A stretch of DNA of 64,000 bases. Origin: Nitrogeniibacter aestuarii. Its GTDB lineage: Bacteria; Pseudomonadota; Gammaproteobacteria; Burkholderiales; Rhodocyclaceae. The notes under the pieces are model-generated. The model worked only from the letters and a program-made list of their open reading frames with translations. It was not told the DNA's origin and did not search any database. Within the stretch, counting starts at the first letter, position 1. Each line of letters opens with the position of its first letter. A program made the translations under genes and the position numbers. Where the stretch lies: assembly GCF_017309585.1 (NCBI RefSeq), contig NZ_CP071321.1:3410001-3474000 (forward strand), given 5' to 3'. Below, one piece after another: positions 1 through 8,242 of this stretch.

Positions 1-624
1 AACCTGATCGACTTTCCCGGCATGGTGCAGGTATGGCGGATAGACCGGGACGATGCCCTGGCGTGCTGGACCACCTTCGCCGCGACGCTGGCGTTCGCCC
101 CGCAGATCCAGAACGGCATTCTCACCGGTCTGCTGCTCTCGCTCGCACTGGTGATCTGGCAAAGCATGAAACCGAGGGTCGCCTTGCTGGGCCTGCATGA
201 AGACGACACCTATCGAGATCTCGAGCGTTTCGGGCTCGAGCACCCTCACCCGGCTCTGGTCATCCTGCGTTTCGACGGACGACTACAGTTCGTGAACGCC
301 GCCCGTTTCAGTGAAGCCATGGAATGGGCGCGACACATCAAACCGGGCATCCGCTGTGTCTTGCTTTCGGGTGCCGGGATCAACGCCATCGACACCACCG
401 GCCTGCATGCACTGACACAACTGGCCGAGCAGATGCGCGAAGATGGTCAGCTGCTGGCCATGTGCGGCCTGAAAAAACAGGTCATCGATGTTATCGAGCG
501 CGACCCAGTGTGGGCCACGCTGGCCGAACATGCGCACTATCGCCACGAGCACGCCGCTGTGGAAGCCCTCAAGCCATTGCTCGAAAAAGAGAAAAGCGTT
601 GACGGAGTACGCTCACAACTCTAG
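1..624 (+). CDS. SulP-family anion transporter, C-terminal part with STAS domain (5' truncated by window)
   Basis: The reading frame is open from base 1, so the true start lies before the window. The visible 207 residues start in the last membrane region (hydrophobic stretch around the LLLSLALVIW segment). They then form a cytoplasmic STAS domain (ALVILRFDGRLQFVNAARF, then the IDTTGLHAL loop), as in SulP sulfate/anion permeases. In this family the STAS domain is a regulatory tail. The stop codon overlaps the -10 box of the rplU promoter. The substrate cannot be read from this fragment. Confidence 0.85.
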   Translation, partial: NLIDFPGMVQVWRIDRDDALACWTTFAATLAFAPQIQNGILTGLLLSLALVIWQSMKPRVALLGLHEDDTYRDLERFGLEHPHPALVILRFDGRLQFVNAARFSEAMEWARHIKPGIRCVLLSGAGINAIDTTGLHALTQLAEQMREDGQLLAMCGLKKQVIDVIERDPVWATLAEHAHYRHEHAAVEALKPLLEKEKSVDGVRSQL

Positions 625-627
625 AAT
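599..627 (+). promoter_or_regulatory. sigma-70 promoter of rplU-rpmA
   Basis: TTGACG at 599-604 and TAGAAT at 622-627 are separated by exactly 17 bases, about 40 bases before the rplU start. Each box matches the consensus at five (-35) or four to five (-10) positions. The -10 box includes the TAG stop of the preceding transporter gene. Confidence 0.7.
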
Positions 628-666
628 GCCGAGTTTCGCGTTTTTCCGATTAACGGAGTACATACC

Positions 667-978
667 ATGTATGCGGTCATAAAAACCGGTGGCAAGCAGT
701 ATCGCGTGTCGGCCGGCCAAAAGATCAAAGTAGAACAGATGCCGGCAGACGTGGGCTCGGAAATCACACTCGACCAGATTCTGATGGTCGGCGAAGGCGA
801 GTCGGTCAAGATCGGCACGCCTGTGGTTGAAGGTGCCACGGTGAAAGCGACTGTGCTTTCACAAGGTCGTCACGACAAGGTCAAGATTTTCAAGATGCGC
901 CGTCGCAAGCACTACATGAAGCGTCAGGGTCATCGTCAGAACTACACCGAAATTCGCATCGAGGCGATTTCGGCCTAA
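667..978 (+). CDS. rplU: 50S ribosomal protein L21
   Basis: A 103-residue protein of the normal L21 length. It starts MYAVIKTGGKQYRVSAGQKIKVEQ and has the family's C-terminal basic segment (RRRKHYMKRQGHRQNYTEIRI). It binds 23S rRNA in the large subunit. GGAG lies 9 bases before the ATG. It is the first gene of the rplU-rpmA unit, with rpmA starting 18 bases after its stop, as in most proteobacteria. Confidence 0.98.
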   Translation: MYAVIKTGGKQYRVSAGQKIKVEQMPADVGSEITLDQILMVGEGESVKIGTPVVEGATVKATVLSQGRHDKVKIFKMRRRKHYMKRQGHRQNYTEIRIEAISA

Positions 979-996
979 CCGTCAAGGAGATACGTC

Positions 997-1260
997 ATGG
1001 CACACAAAAAAGCCGGCGGTAGTTCCCGCAACGGTCGCGAATCAGAATCAAAACGCCTGGGCGTCAAGCGCTACGGTGGCCAGCTGGTTCCGGCAGGCAA
1101 CATCCTGGTCCGCCAGCGTGGTACCGAGTACCACCCGGGTGAGAACGTGGGTATCGGCAAGGACCACACGCTTTTCGCCAAAACGGAAGGCACGGTTCAG
1201 TTCTCCGTTCGCGGCAAGAACAAGCGCCGTACCGTGTCCATCGTGCCGGTGACCGAATAA
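997..1260 (+). CDS. rpmA: 50S ribosomal protein L27
   Basis: An 87-residue L27. It starts MAHKKAGGSSRNGRESESKRLGVK and has the conserved HPGENVGIGKDHTLFA segment. The N-terminal tail reaches the peptidyl-transferase centre in known ribosomes. An AAGGAG-type ribosome site lies just before the ATG. It is followed by a rho-independent terminator at 1288. Confidence 0.98.
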   Translation: MAHKKAGGSSRNGRESESKRLGVKRYGGQLVPAGNILVRQRGTEYHPGENVGIGKDHTLFAKTEGTVQFSVRGKNKRRTVSIVPVTE

Positions 1261-1287
1261 CGCTCGGTCGCTCGCAGGACACGACAG

Positions 1288-1322
1288 AGCCCTATCCCGG
1301 TGATAGGGCTTTTTTTATTTTT
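1288..1322 (+). terminator. rho-independent terminator after rpmA
   Basis: A perfect 9-bp stem (AGCCCTATC at 1288-1296 with GATAGGGCT at 1302-1310) closes a 5-base loop and is followed by a T-rich run to 1322. It lies only 12 bases before the obgE start codon, so obgE-proB needs read-through or a promoter inside this short interval. Confidence 0.9.
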
Positions 1323-1333
1323 GGGGCAGCACC

Positions 1334-2413
1334 ATGAAATTCTTTGACGAAGCACGCATCGAAGCGGTGGCCGGAGACGGCGGCAACGGCGCGGCCTCGT
1401 TCCGCCGCGAGAAGTTCATTCCAAAGGGCGGCCCCGATGGCGGCGACGGCGGTAAGGGCGGCAGCGTCTGGGCCATCGCCGACCAGAACATCAATACGTT
1501 GGTCGATTACCGCTTCAAGCGCATCTTCCGCGCCCAGCGCGGCCAGAACGGCATGGGTCGCGACTGCTACGGCAAGGGCGGCGAAGATATCACCCTGCGC
1601 ATGCCGGTCGGCACCGTCATCACCGACGCAGAAACAGGCGAACGCCTTGCCGACCTCGACGTGCACGACAAACGCGTCCTCATCGCCAAGGGCGGCAACG
1701 GTGGCTGGGGCAACCTGCACTTCAAGTCGTCCGTGAACCGCACCCCGCGCCAGCGCACGCTCGGTCAGCCGGGTGAACATCGCTATCTCCAGCTGGAACT
1801 CAAGGTGCTGGCCGATGTCGGCCTGCTAGGCATGCCCAACGCCGGCAAATCCACGCTGATCCGCTCGATTTCTGCCGCGAAGCCCAAGGTTGCCGACTAC
1901 CCCTTCACCACGCTGCAACCGAATCTGGGCGTTGTCCGCAGCGACGAGAACCGTAGCTTTGTCGTGGCGGACATCCCGGGCTTGATCGAAGGCGCCGCTG
2001 AAGGCGCAGGCCTCGGCCACCGCTTCCTTAAACATCTGGCACGAACCCATCTGCTACTGCACCTCGTCGATATCGCCCCTTTCGACGAAGGCGTTGATCC
2101 GGTTCGCGAAGCTCAGGCCATCGTGGATGAACTGCGCCGATACGACGAGGACCTGCACCAGAAACCACGCTGGCTCGTACTCAACAAGCTCGACCTGATT
2201 CCCGAAGAGGAACGCGAAGAACGTATCGCCGGTTTTCTCGCCGCATACGACAAGGTCGACCGCCACTTCGTCATCAGCGCCATGAGCGGCGATGGCTGCA
2301 AGGAACTCGTCCGGGCCATCCAGGATCACATCGATGCCCACCGCCCGAAGAGCGTGCCGGATGAAGGCGGCGATGACGACACCCCTGACGTATACGACCC
2401 CCTTGCCTCATGA
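1334..2413 (+). CDS. obgE: Obg-family GTPase ObgE/CgtA
   Basis: A 359-residue GTPase tied to 50S assembly and stringent control. The glycine-rich Obg domain spans about 1-158 (GPDGGDGGKGG). The G domain follows with Walker A GMPNAGKS (166-173), switch FTTLQPNLGV, DIPGL (213-217) and the NKLD motif. The C-terminal tail is short and acidic. It is a standard neighbour of rplU-rpmA. Its stop overlaps the proB start by four bases (ATGA), which suggests coupled translation. Confidence 0.97.
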   Translation: MKFFDEARIEAVAGDGGNGAASFRREKFIPKGGPDGGDGGKGGSVWAIADQNINTLVDYRFKRIFRAQRGQNGMGRDCYGKGGEDITLRMPVGTVITDAETGERLADLDVHDKRVLIAKGGNGGWGNLHFKSSVNRTPRQRTLGQPGEHRYLQLELKVLADVGLLGMPNAGKSTLIRSISAAKPKVADYPFTTLQPNLGVVRSDENRSFVVADIPGLIEGAAEGAGLGHRFLKHLARTHLLLHLVDIAPFDEGVDPVREAQAIVDELRRYDEDLHQKPRWLVLNKLDLIPEEEREERIAGFLAAYDKVDRHFVISAMSGDGCKELVRAIQDHIDAHRPKSVPDEGGDDDTPDVYDPLAS

Positions 2414-3531
2414 GAACCAAGCTCAAGAACGCGCGACGGCTGGTCGTGAAGGTTGGCAGCGCCCTGGTCACCAACAACGGCGCAGGGCTAGATAACAACG
2501 CGCTCACCGACTGGGCACGACAGATCGCCAACCTGCGCCTGCAGGGCCGTGAAATTGCACTGGTCTCCTCGGGGGCCATTGCCGCTGGCATCGTTCGACT
2601 GGGCTGGACCAAACGCCCACATGAGATGCACAAGCTACAGGCTGCGGCAGCCGTGGGTCAGGCCCATCTGGTCGAAGCCTACGAAGAAGCGTTTTCCGCA
2701 CACGGCATCCACACCGCACAGATTCTGCTCACGCATGAAGATCTGGCAGACCGCAAACGCTACCTCAACGCCCGTTCCACCATTACTGCCCTGCTGAAGT
2801 TCGGCATTGTGCCCATCATCAACGAGAACGACACGGTGGTGACGGATGAAATCAAATTCGGTGACAACGACACCTTGGGTGCTCTGGTCGCCAACCTGAT
2901 TGAAGCCGACGCATTGATCATCCTGACCGACCAGGACGGCCTGTATACAGCCGATCCACGAAGAGATCCCGCCGCGACACTGATCAACGAAGGGCGCGCT
3001 GACGATACGCAATACGAATCCATGGCAGGTGGCGCGGGCAGCGGCATCAGCAAAGGCGGGATGATCACCAAGATCAAGGCCGCGCAACGTGCAGCACGCA
3101 GCGGAGCACATACCCTGATCGCAGGAGGGCGCCAGCCCGACGCCTTGCTACGCGCCGCCAATGGCGTCGACCTCGGCACCCTGCTCTATGCCACCCAGAC
3201 ACCACTTCAGGCACGCAAGCAGTGGCTTGCCGATCACCTCAAGTCGATGGGCACGTTCATCATCGACGAGGGAGCGGCCAAGGCACTCACGGCAGGGAGC
3301 AGCCTGCTTCCGGTCGGGATCATCGACGTGATTGGCCAATTCGAGCGCGGAGCCGCTGTCGAATGCCGCCGCGAGAATGGAACCCTTGTCGCCCGCGGCC
3401 TCAGCAGCTACTCATCCAGTGAAGCACTCGTCGTCAAGCGCAAGAAGAGTCTTGAGATTCAGTCGCTTCTCGGCGAAACGACCGAAATCGAAGCAATACA
3501 CCGGGACAATCTCACCCTGCTGCAACCCTGA
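2410..3531 (+). CDS. proB: Glutamate 5-kinase
   Basis: A 373-residue enzyme that phosphorylates glutamate in the first step of proline synthesis. The amino-acid kinase domain comes first (VVKVGSALVTNNG, LVSSGAIAAG, IINENDTVVTDE, LTDQDGLYTADPR). A C-terminal PUA domain follows (about 280-365, LLPVGIIDVIGQFERGAAVEC). The length matches the two-domain form. Its ATG overlaps the obgE stop. Confidence 0.97.
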   Translation: MRTKLKNARRLVVKVGSALVTNNGAGLDNNALTDWARQIANLRLQGREIALVSSGAIAAGIVRLGWTKRPHEMHKLQAAAAVGQAHLVEAYEEAFSAHGIHTAQILLTHEDLADRKRYLNARSTITALLKFGIVPIINENDTVVTDEIKFGDNDTLGALVANLIEADALIILTDQDGLYTADPRRDPAATLINEGRADDTQYESMAGGAGSGISKGGMITKIKAAQRAARSGAHTLIAGGRQPDALLRAANGVDLGTLLYATQTPLQARKQWLADHLKSMGTFIIDEGAAKALTAGSSLLPVGIIDVIGQFERGAAVECRRENGTLVARGLSSYSSSEALVVKRKKSLEIQSLLGETTEIEAIHRDNLTLLQP

Positions 3532-3545
3532 TCTGCCTGAGCTTC

Positions 3546-3564
3546 GGTTGGCGCAACGCCGACC
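3546..3564 (+). other. Hairpin after proB, possible weak terminator
   Basis: GGTTGGCG (3546-3553) and CGCCGACC (3557-3564) can pair over 8 bp (one G-T pair) around a CAA loop, 15 bases after the proB stop. No T-run follows, so this is not a standard intrinsic terminator. Confidence 0.4.
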
Positions 3565-3717
3565 AGACTCAACATTCTGATTCGCGGTGCCGTTAAAGTA
3601 GCAAGACTGGATCCAGGGCAGGCGCGATCACTCCGGCTTCGAACTCACGCAGCCAGTCCCGCCCCGTTGATCGGCAACCAAACCTGGACAACACATGCGA
3701 GACGAGGCAACGACATC

Positions 3718-4587
3718 ATGAGCGCGTCGATTTCAGGATTAATCAGGCTGATTCTCTCCGAACAATTCGGAAAGCGGATTAGCACACGTATCCCCGAGCC
3801 GTGCCTCGAAATGACCGAGGAAGGGTCGGTGAGCGCCTTCCATGAACAAGGCAGTGAGCACGGCCCCCTGATCCCGGTATACCATTTCTGCGCAACACAT
3901 ATCTCCCGGCGTTGCCCGAAGGGTGGAACACTGCTCGACGTCGGGTCAGGCTCAGGGCAATTCCTGAAGTATCTCGCCAGACAACGCCCCGACATGCGGA
4001 TTTACGGCGTCGACCTCTCGTCCGAGATGGTTGAACTGGGCAATGCCTCGCTCGAAGCCGAGGGTGTTTCAGATCGGGTCGCATTGCTTCATGGCGACAT
4101 GTGCAAACTGCAAGACATTGAATCGGTTCGCACGACGCGCTTCTCCATGGTCTCGTCAGTCTTTGCCTTGCACCACCTGCCAGCGTTCGACGCCATGGTC
4201 ACCTGCCTCACGGATTTGCGCGCCATCCTTGATCAGGCAGGCAAGAATCAATTCTTCTTCTTTGACCACGCCCGCCCGCGGGCATCAGGTACGCCAAAGA
4301 TATTTCCCGAAGTTTTCACCCCCGATTCCGCCAAGGAATTCAAACTCGACTCCGAGAACTCGCTTCGAGCCTCCTTTTCACCGGCAGAATTCCTCGAAGC
4401 GATGAGGACGTCGGGTTTTGCGGACACCGGGCAGCATGTCGTGTCGCGCATCATTCCCTTTTATCAGGTCTTTGCGAGCGAGATTATCGGCTCAGACAGT
4501 CACATCAATAACCTGCCGTCTATTGAAGAGAAATCGTTGAAAAAGGACTTTGAAGGGCTCAACTGGCTGTTCAAAGCATTGCATTAA
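3718..4587 (+). CDS. Class I SAM-dependent methyltransferase, substrate unknown
   Basis: A 289-residue protein with the Rossmann methyltransferase motif I LLDVGSGSGQFLKYLA, the acidic end of strand 2 (YGVDLSSEMVELG) and a motif around ALLHGDMCKLQ. The open frame begins with a TTG at 3667. I chose the ATG at 3718, which has GAGG about 10 bases upstream and gives the more natural N-terminus. It has no operon partner on its strand and shares a bidirectional terminator with the converging PEP-CTERM gene. The substrate cannot be told from the sequence. Confidence 0.8.
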   Translation: MSASISGLIRLILSEQFGKRISTRIPEPCLEMTEEGSVSAFHEQGSEHGPLIPVYHFCATHISRRCPKGGTLLDVGSGSGQFLKYLARQRPDMRIYGVDLSSEMVELGNASLEAEGVSDRVALLHGDMCKLQDIESVRTTRFSMVSSVFALHHLPAFDAMVTCLTDLRAILDQAGKNQFFFFDHARPRASGTPKIFPEVFTPDSAKEFKLDSENSLRASFSPAEFLEAMRTSGFADTGQHVVSRIIPFYQVFASEIIGSDSHINNLPSIEEKSLKKDFEGLNWLFKALH

Positions 4588-4605
4588 ATCGGGCATACAG
4601 ACGAA

Positions 4606-4631
4606 AAAAAGGCGCCCGAAGGCGCCTTTTT
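4606..4631. terminator. Bidirectional terminator between methyltransferase and PEP-CTERM genes
   Basis: AAAAAGGCGCC (4606-4616) pairs perfectly with GGCGCCTTTTT (4621-4631) around a CGAA loop. The A-run on one side and T-run on the other let it end transcription from both converging genes. Confidence 0.9.
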
Positions 4632-4652
4632 CTTGGTCAGCCTACCTGAAGA

Positions 4653-5597
4653 TCAGGCAGACTTGCGGCGACGGGCGCCAGCCAGACCGAGGACACCCAG
4701 ACCCAGCAGGGCCAGGGAACCCGGCTCCGGCACCACGAAGGCGCGGCCCGGATCGTTACTACGCAGAGCAACCGTGCCGTTGGCCGGATCGGCCCAGGCA
4801 GAGGTGTTCGGCAGCAGGTTGAAGAAGGTGGAGAAGCGCAGATCGCGGGTCTCACCATCTTCACCGAAGATGCCGTTGCCGTTGGTATCAACGAAGAACC
4901 AGTCGCTGTTCAGAACGCCAGCCCATTCACCGTCCAGGGAGTTGATCACGCCGTCGTTGTTGATATCAACAACGCTACCGAAAGAATCGGCCAGACCGCT
5001 ACCGGTCAGCGTGGTCAGATCAACGTCGGACACGAGAGTCGTGGTGTTGTCGCCAGAGATGATACCGGTGTCGAACTTCAGACGCGCCAGGAAGGTGCCA
5101 TCGGTGAAGATGCCAGCCTGGTTAGCAGCCGTACGGCCCGGGAAGTTGGCGCCGCTCAGGTCAGCGTTGGTGATGTCGTCATCAGCAGCATCTTCCCAGT
5201 ACAGGTCGATCCAGCCACCGGTTGCAGTCGTACCGGAGGTCAGGGTCAGACCGTAGAAGATACCGGACACTTGGCCTTGACCGAAGATGTCCGACAGACC
5301 GTCATCAGCGAAGTAGGTCGAACCACCGGAGATGTCCTGGTTCGGGGTAGCAACAGCGCCAGACTGGATGGAGGAGATATTGAAGACACCCCAGTTACCT
5401 TCCGTGGCCGGCGTGTCGAGGATGCCATCGCCGTTCACGTCGATGGAACCACCCGGGACAACGATACCGTTGTTGGTGTTCAGTTGTTCAACGTTGTTGA
5501 ACTGGAAGTACAGCGGACCCGGCTGGAGGGTCAGCGGTGCGGCGGAAACAACGCCAGAGACCAGAAGGCCGGCGGCGATTGCTGAGAGCTTTTTCAT
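4653..5597 (-). CDS. PEP-CTERM sorting domain surface protein with calcium-loop-like repeats
   Basis: A 314-residue exported protein. It has a signal peptide (about 1-19, MKKLSAIAAGLLVSGVVSA) and a C-terminal exosortase tripartite signal: PEP at 290-292, a hydrophobic helix (LALLGLGVLGLAG) and the basic tail ARRRKSA. In such systems the signal is cleaved and the protein joined to exopolysaccharide or the surface. Three Asp/Asn-rich loops (DVNGDGILD at 53-61, DINNDGVINSLDGE at 211-224, DTNGNGIFGEDGE at 237-249) look like EF-hand or dockerin calcium loops. GGAG precedes the ATG. A sigma-54 promoter lies about 46 bases upstream, matching control by PrsK/PrsR encoded 30 kb away. Its biochemical role is unknown. 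Confidence 0.9.
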   Translation of the reverse strand: MKKLSAIAAGLLVSGVVSAAPLTLQPGPLYFQFNNVEQLNTNNGIVVPGGSIDVNGDGILDTPATEGNWGVFNISSIQSGAVATPNQDISGGSTYFADDGLSDIFGQGQVSGIFYGLTLTSGTTATGGWIDLYWEDAADDDITNADLSGANFPGRTAANQAGIFTDGTFLARLKFDTGIISGDNTTTLVSDVDLTTLTGSGLADSFGSVVDINNDGVINSLDGEWAGVLNSDWFFVDTNGNGIFGEDGETRDLRFSTFFNLLPNTSAWADPANGTVALRSNDPGRAFVVPEPGSLALLGLGVLGLAGARRRKSA

Positions 5598-5642
5598 GGT
5601 GGGCTCCGTGATGAGTTATTCGAAACAGCTTGCCCAACAATA

Positions 5643-5658
5643 AGCACACGTCGTGCCA
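5643..5658 (-). promoter_or_regulatory. sigma-54 (-24/-12) promoter of the PEP-CTERM gene
   Basis: Read on the minus strand this is TGGCACGACGTGTGCT. It matches the TGGCACG-N4-TTGCW consensus with a single mismatch and has the exact GG-to-GC spacing. It points at the PEP-CTERM gene and its -12 element lies about 45 bases before the start codon. RpoN-dependent control by PrsR-type activators is known for PEP-CTERM genes. Confidence 0.75.
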
Positions 5659-5798
5659 GATTTTTTTTCCTTTTATTTACATCAACTTATAATCACACCC
5701 GCCCACCTCAAAAATCTCACTGTAAATAATTTCGACAACCCTGACGGGGTTGGCAAACGCCGTCGCTCCATCCGGCGTAGCCGCCTGCCAACCTCACC

Positions 5799-7010
5799 TC
5801 ATATGGCCTGTCTCAGCCCATCGGAAATATCGAGTTTGAGGATGCGCCTGAGCGCAGGCACGCTCGACAACGCGCCCGCACACAGGCCGATCAAAACCGC
5901 TTCAAAGCACAGTCGAAAAGACAGAATGATCTTGCCGGTATAACCCAGCGTTGAATTCGGCCCAGGCGGCATATCGATCCCGATCCACGAAATCAATTGC
6001 GCCAGCAATACGGCCAGTACGACGCCGACGATCGCGCCGACAAGCGCAAGCAGGATCACCTCAAGGAACACCTGCGCTGCGACACGTCTGCGACGCGTCC
6101 CAAGAGACATCATGGTGGCAAATTCGGGCGTGCGCTCGTACATCGACATACCGACCGCATTGGCCACGCTGAGAAACAGGAGCACGATCACAATGACTCG
6201 CAGGACGCGATACTGCCCGTCATAAAGCTCGACCGTCTTCTCGTAGAAGTCGGCCAGTTCGCGCCACGAGCGTCGCTCAAGACCCGCCTGCCGTAAATCG
6301 GAATCAACCGATTTCAGAAAAGTGCTCGTCTGGCCAGTTTGAACAAGTTCGACGACAACGCTGGTAGCCACGTCAGCGCCAAACAGTTGCTGCAGCACTT
6401 TAAGCGGGACCTTGACTGCACGGGCGTCGTAATCCTGCGAGTAGGTCTCGAAAATGCCGACAACGGTCACATCGATCGTGTTGATGGCGCCACCACCCGT
6501 CGACGCGAGCAAGGTCGTCCTCCGCCCCACGTCGAGCCTGAGCGATTCGGCGAGCCCGCGCCCTACGACCGCAGCAAAATCATCACCATCTTCCAGCGTT
6601 CGCCCTGCCCGCACGCGTACATAGCTCGACAGGCTTGCCTCCTTGCCTGGCTCGCCGCCTTCGATGACGACGGGCAAGTCGGCAGCTCCATTACTCATCA
6701 ACCCCTGCAAAGAGAGCCGACTCATGACACTTGCTACCTCGGGGCGCGATTCGAGCGACTTCACCAATGCCGATGTATCACCCAGATTGAACCGATCCGG
6801 ATGCCGGAACCCGCCCTCGTTATACCCCGAGCTGAAGATCTGCACATGCCCGGTCTGGCCGCGAATGATCGCTTCGGCAAAGCCCTCGTAAATATGCTGG
6901 AAGAAGCCGCCGATCAAGGCAACGCAAACGACACCGAACGCAATGGCGGCCACGGCCGTGGCAGTGCGCTTTCGATGCCTCAGAAGGTTTCTTGCTGCAA
7001 GTTTGATCAT
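5799..7010 (-). CDS. FtsX/MacB-type ABC transporter permease (second of pair)
   Basis: A 403-residue permease with an N-terminal membrane helix, a long periplasmic MacB-like core domain, and three C-terminal helices of the FtsX fold (RVLRVIVIVLLFLSVANAVGMSMYERTPEFATMMSLGTRRR). That layout is typical of lipoprotein or efflux systems such as LolCE and MacB. I chose the ATG at 7010 with AGGGG 8 bases upstream; a GTG at 7016 overlaps the preceding stop and is possible. It is a paralogue of the upstream permease. No ATP-binding subunit is encoded beside them, so the energising partner must lie elsewhere. Confidence 0.85.
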   Translation of the reverse strand: MIKLAARNLLRHRKRTATAVAAIAFGVVCVALIGGFFQHIYEGFAEAIIRGQTGHVQIFSSGYNEGGFRHPDRFNLGDTSALVKSLESRPEVASVMSRLSLQGLMSNGAADLPVVIEGGEPGKEASLSSYVRVRAGRTLEDGDDFAAVVGRGLAESLRLDVGRRTTLLASTGGGAINTIDVTVVGIFETYSQDYDARAVKVPLKVLQQLFGADVATSVVVELVQTGQTSTFLKSVDSDLRQAGLERRSWRELADFYEKTVELYDGQYRVLRVIVIVLLFLSVANAVGMSMYERTPEFATMMSLGTRRRRVAAQVFLEVILLALVGAIVGVVLAVLLAQLISWIGIDMPPGPNSTLGYTGKIILSFRLCFEAVLIGLCAGALSSVPALRRILKLDISDGLRQAI

Positions 7011-7012
7011 CC

Positions 7013-8242
7013 TCACCGCCCCTGCCGCAAGGCATCAACAATGTTGGAGCGTGCCGCCTTGATCGCTGGGAAAACCGCCCCTGCCAGCCCCACCAGAGTG
7101 ACGAGCACAGCCGCATTCAGCATCTGAAGCCCATCAAGGCGAATCTCGCCGACATAACCTCTCGACATGCCCGGAGGCGGGGGCATGGGGATGCCGATAC
7201 TCGACACGATGAGCGCCAGCACGATACCGGCGAGCACACCAATGACACTGCCCACGACGCCGAGCATGGCACCTTCAAGCAGAAACCCGATGAGCACCTG
7301 CCGGCGGGTTCTGCCGATCGCCATTGAGGTACCAATCTCGGAGGTCCGCTCCATCACACTCATGGCGACGGTGTTGGACACGCTCAGCAAAACCACCATC
7401 AGCACGATGATGGACACCACCGAAAGCTGCTTGCGTAACAAGGTTTCCGTTTTGGTGTAGTAATCAGCCAGGCGATACCAGGGGGTGACCTCCAGGCCGG
7501 CATTGTTCAGCGTCGGCGTGAGGCGGTCGATGGCTGCATCCGTATCGTCCGTGTCATTCAGATAGGCTACCCAGTAGCTATTGGCCGATTCACCCATCAG
7601 TTCCCGCGCCAGACCGATCGGCATGCGAATGGCATTATCGTCGTACGCCTTCGATATCGTCGAAAAAACGCCTGCAAAGCGTGCCTCGACCGCGCGCACC
7701 CCACCGCCAGCAGACTGCAGCACAAGAACCACGGGCTCTCCGATGGGAGCATCCAGCGCCTTCGCCAATCCGCGCCCCAGCCACACCCGCTCTTCGTCGC
7801 CGGGCGTCATTGCCTCCCCGGCTTCGATCACCATACCGAAAAGCTGGTCGGCCTCCTTATCGATATTCAAGGCCTCGCCGATGAAGGGAATGGTCTCCTC
7901 ACCGTGGCTGATGAGGCCGGAAAGCACCAACCTAGGCGACAGGACCTTGACTGACCGATCGTTACTCACTGCCGCCGGAATTGCATCTTCCGGCAGAAGG
8001 AAGGCGCGCGGATCGGCCCGGCCTTCAATCTGGAAGCCTTGCTTGGCCACCTGCAAATGACTGACTTGCGAATGAATTGTCGACTCCCTCAGCGCCCAGA
8101 TCATCCATTCGACGAATCCGCCCGTCATCATCATTGCAATGACGCCCGCGGCAATCGCGAGCAGGACCGCAAAGGTGCGCCGACGCTGGCGCCAGATATT
8201 GCGCCAAGCAATCATGGCATCGAGTGCCAAAGGGAAATTCAT
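7013..8242 (-). CDS. FtsX/MacB-type ABC transporter permease (first of pair)
   Basis: A 409-residue permease. The first helix is in RRTFAVLLAIAAGVIAMMMTGG, followed by a large extracytoplasmic domain and three C-terminal helices (ISIIVLMVVLLSVSNTVAMSVMERTSEIGTSMAIG). The family shares the ERT(S/P)E(I/F) cytoplasmic loop that contacts the ATPase. Its ATG overlaps the stop of the flavo-oxidase gene (ATGA), so the four minus-strand genes 10552 to 5799 look co-translated. The substrate is unknown. Confidence 0.85.
   Translation of the reverse strand: MNFPLALDAMIAWRNIWRQRRRTFAVLLAIAAGVIAMMMTGGFVEWMIWALRESTIHSQVSHLQVAKQGFQIEGRADPRAFLLPEDAIPAAVSNDRSVKVLSPRLVLSGLISHGEETIPFIGEALNIDKEADQLFGMVIEAGEAMTPGDEERVWLGRGLAKALDAPIGEPVVLVLQSAGGGVRAVEARFAGVFSTISKAYDDNAIRMPIGLARELMGESANSYWVAYLNDTDDTDAAIDRLTPTLNNAGLEVTPWYRLADYYTKTETLLRKQLSVVSIIVLMVVLLSVSNTVAMSVMERTSEIGTSMAIGRTRRQVLIGFLLEGAMLGVVGSVIGVLAGIVLALIVSSIGIPMPPPPGMSRGYVGEIRLDGLQMLNAAVLVTLVGLAGAVFPAIKAARSNIVDALRQGR

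Noticed and set aside
3667..3717. TTG at 3667 as methyltransferase start
   Set aside because: No ribosome site there; the ATG at 3718 has GAGG upstream and a better N-terminus.
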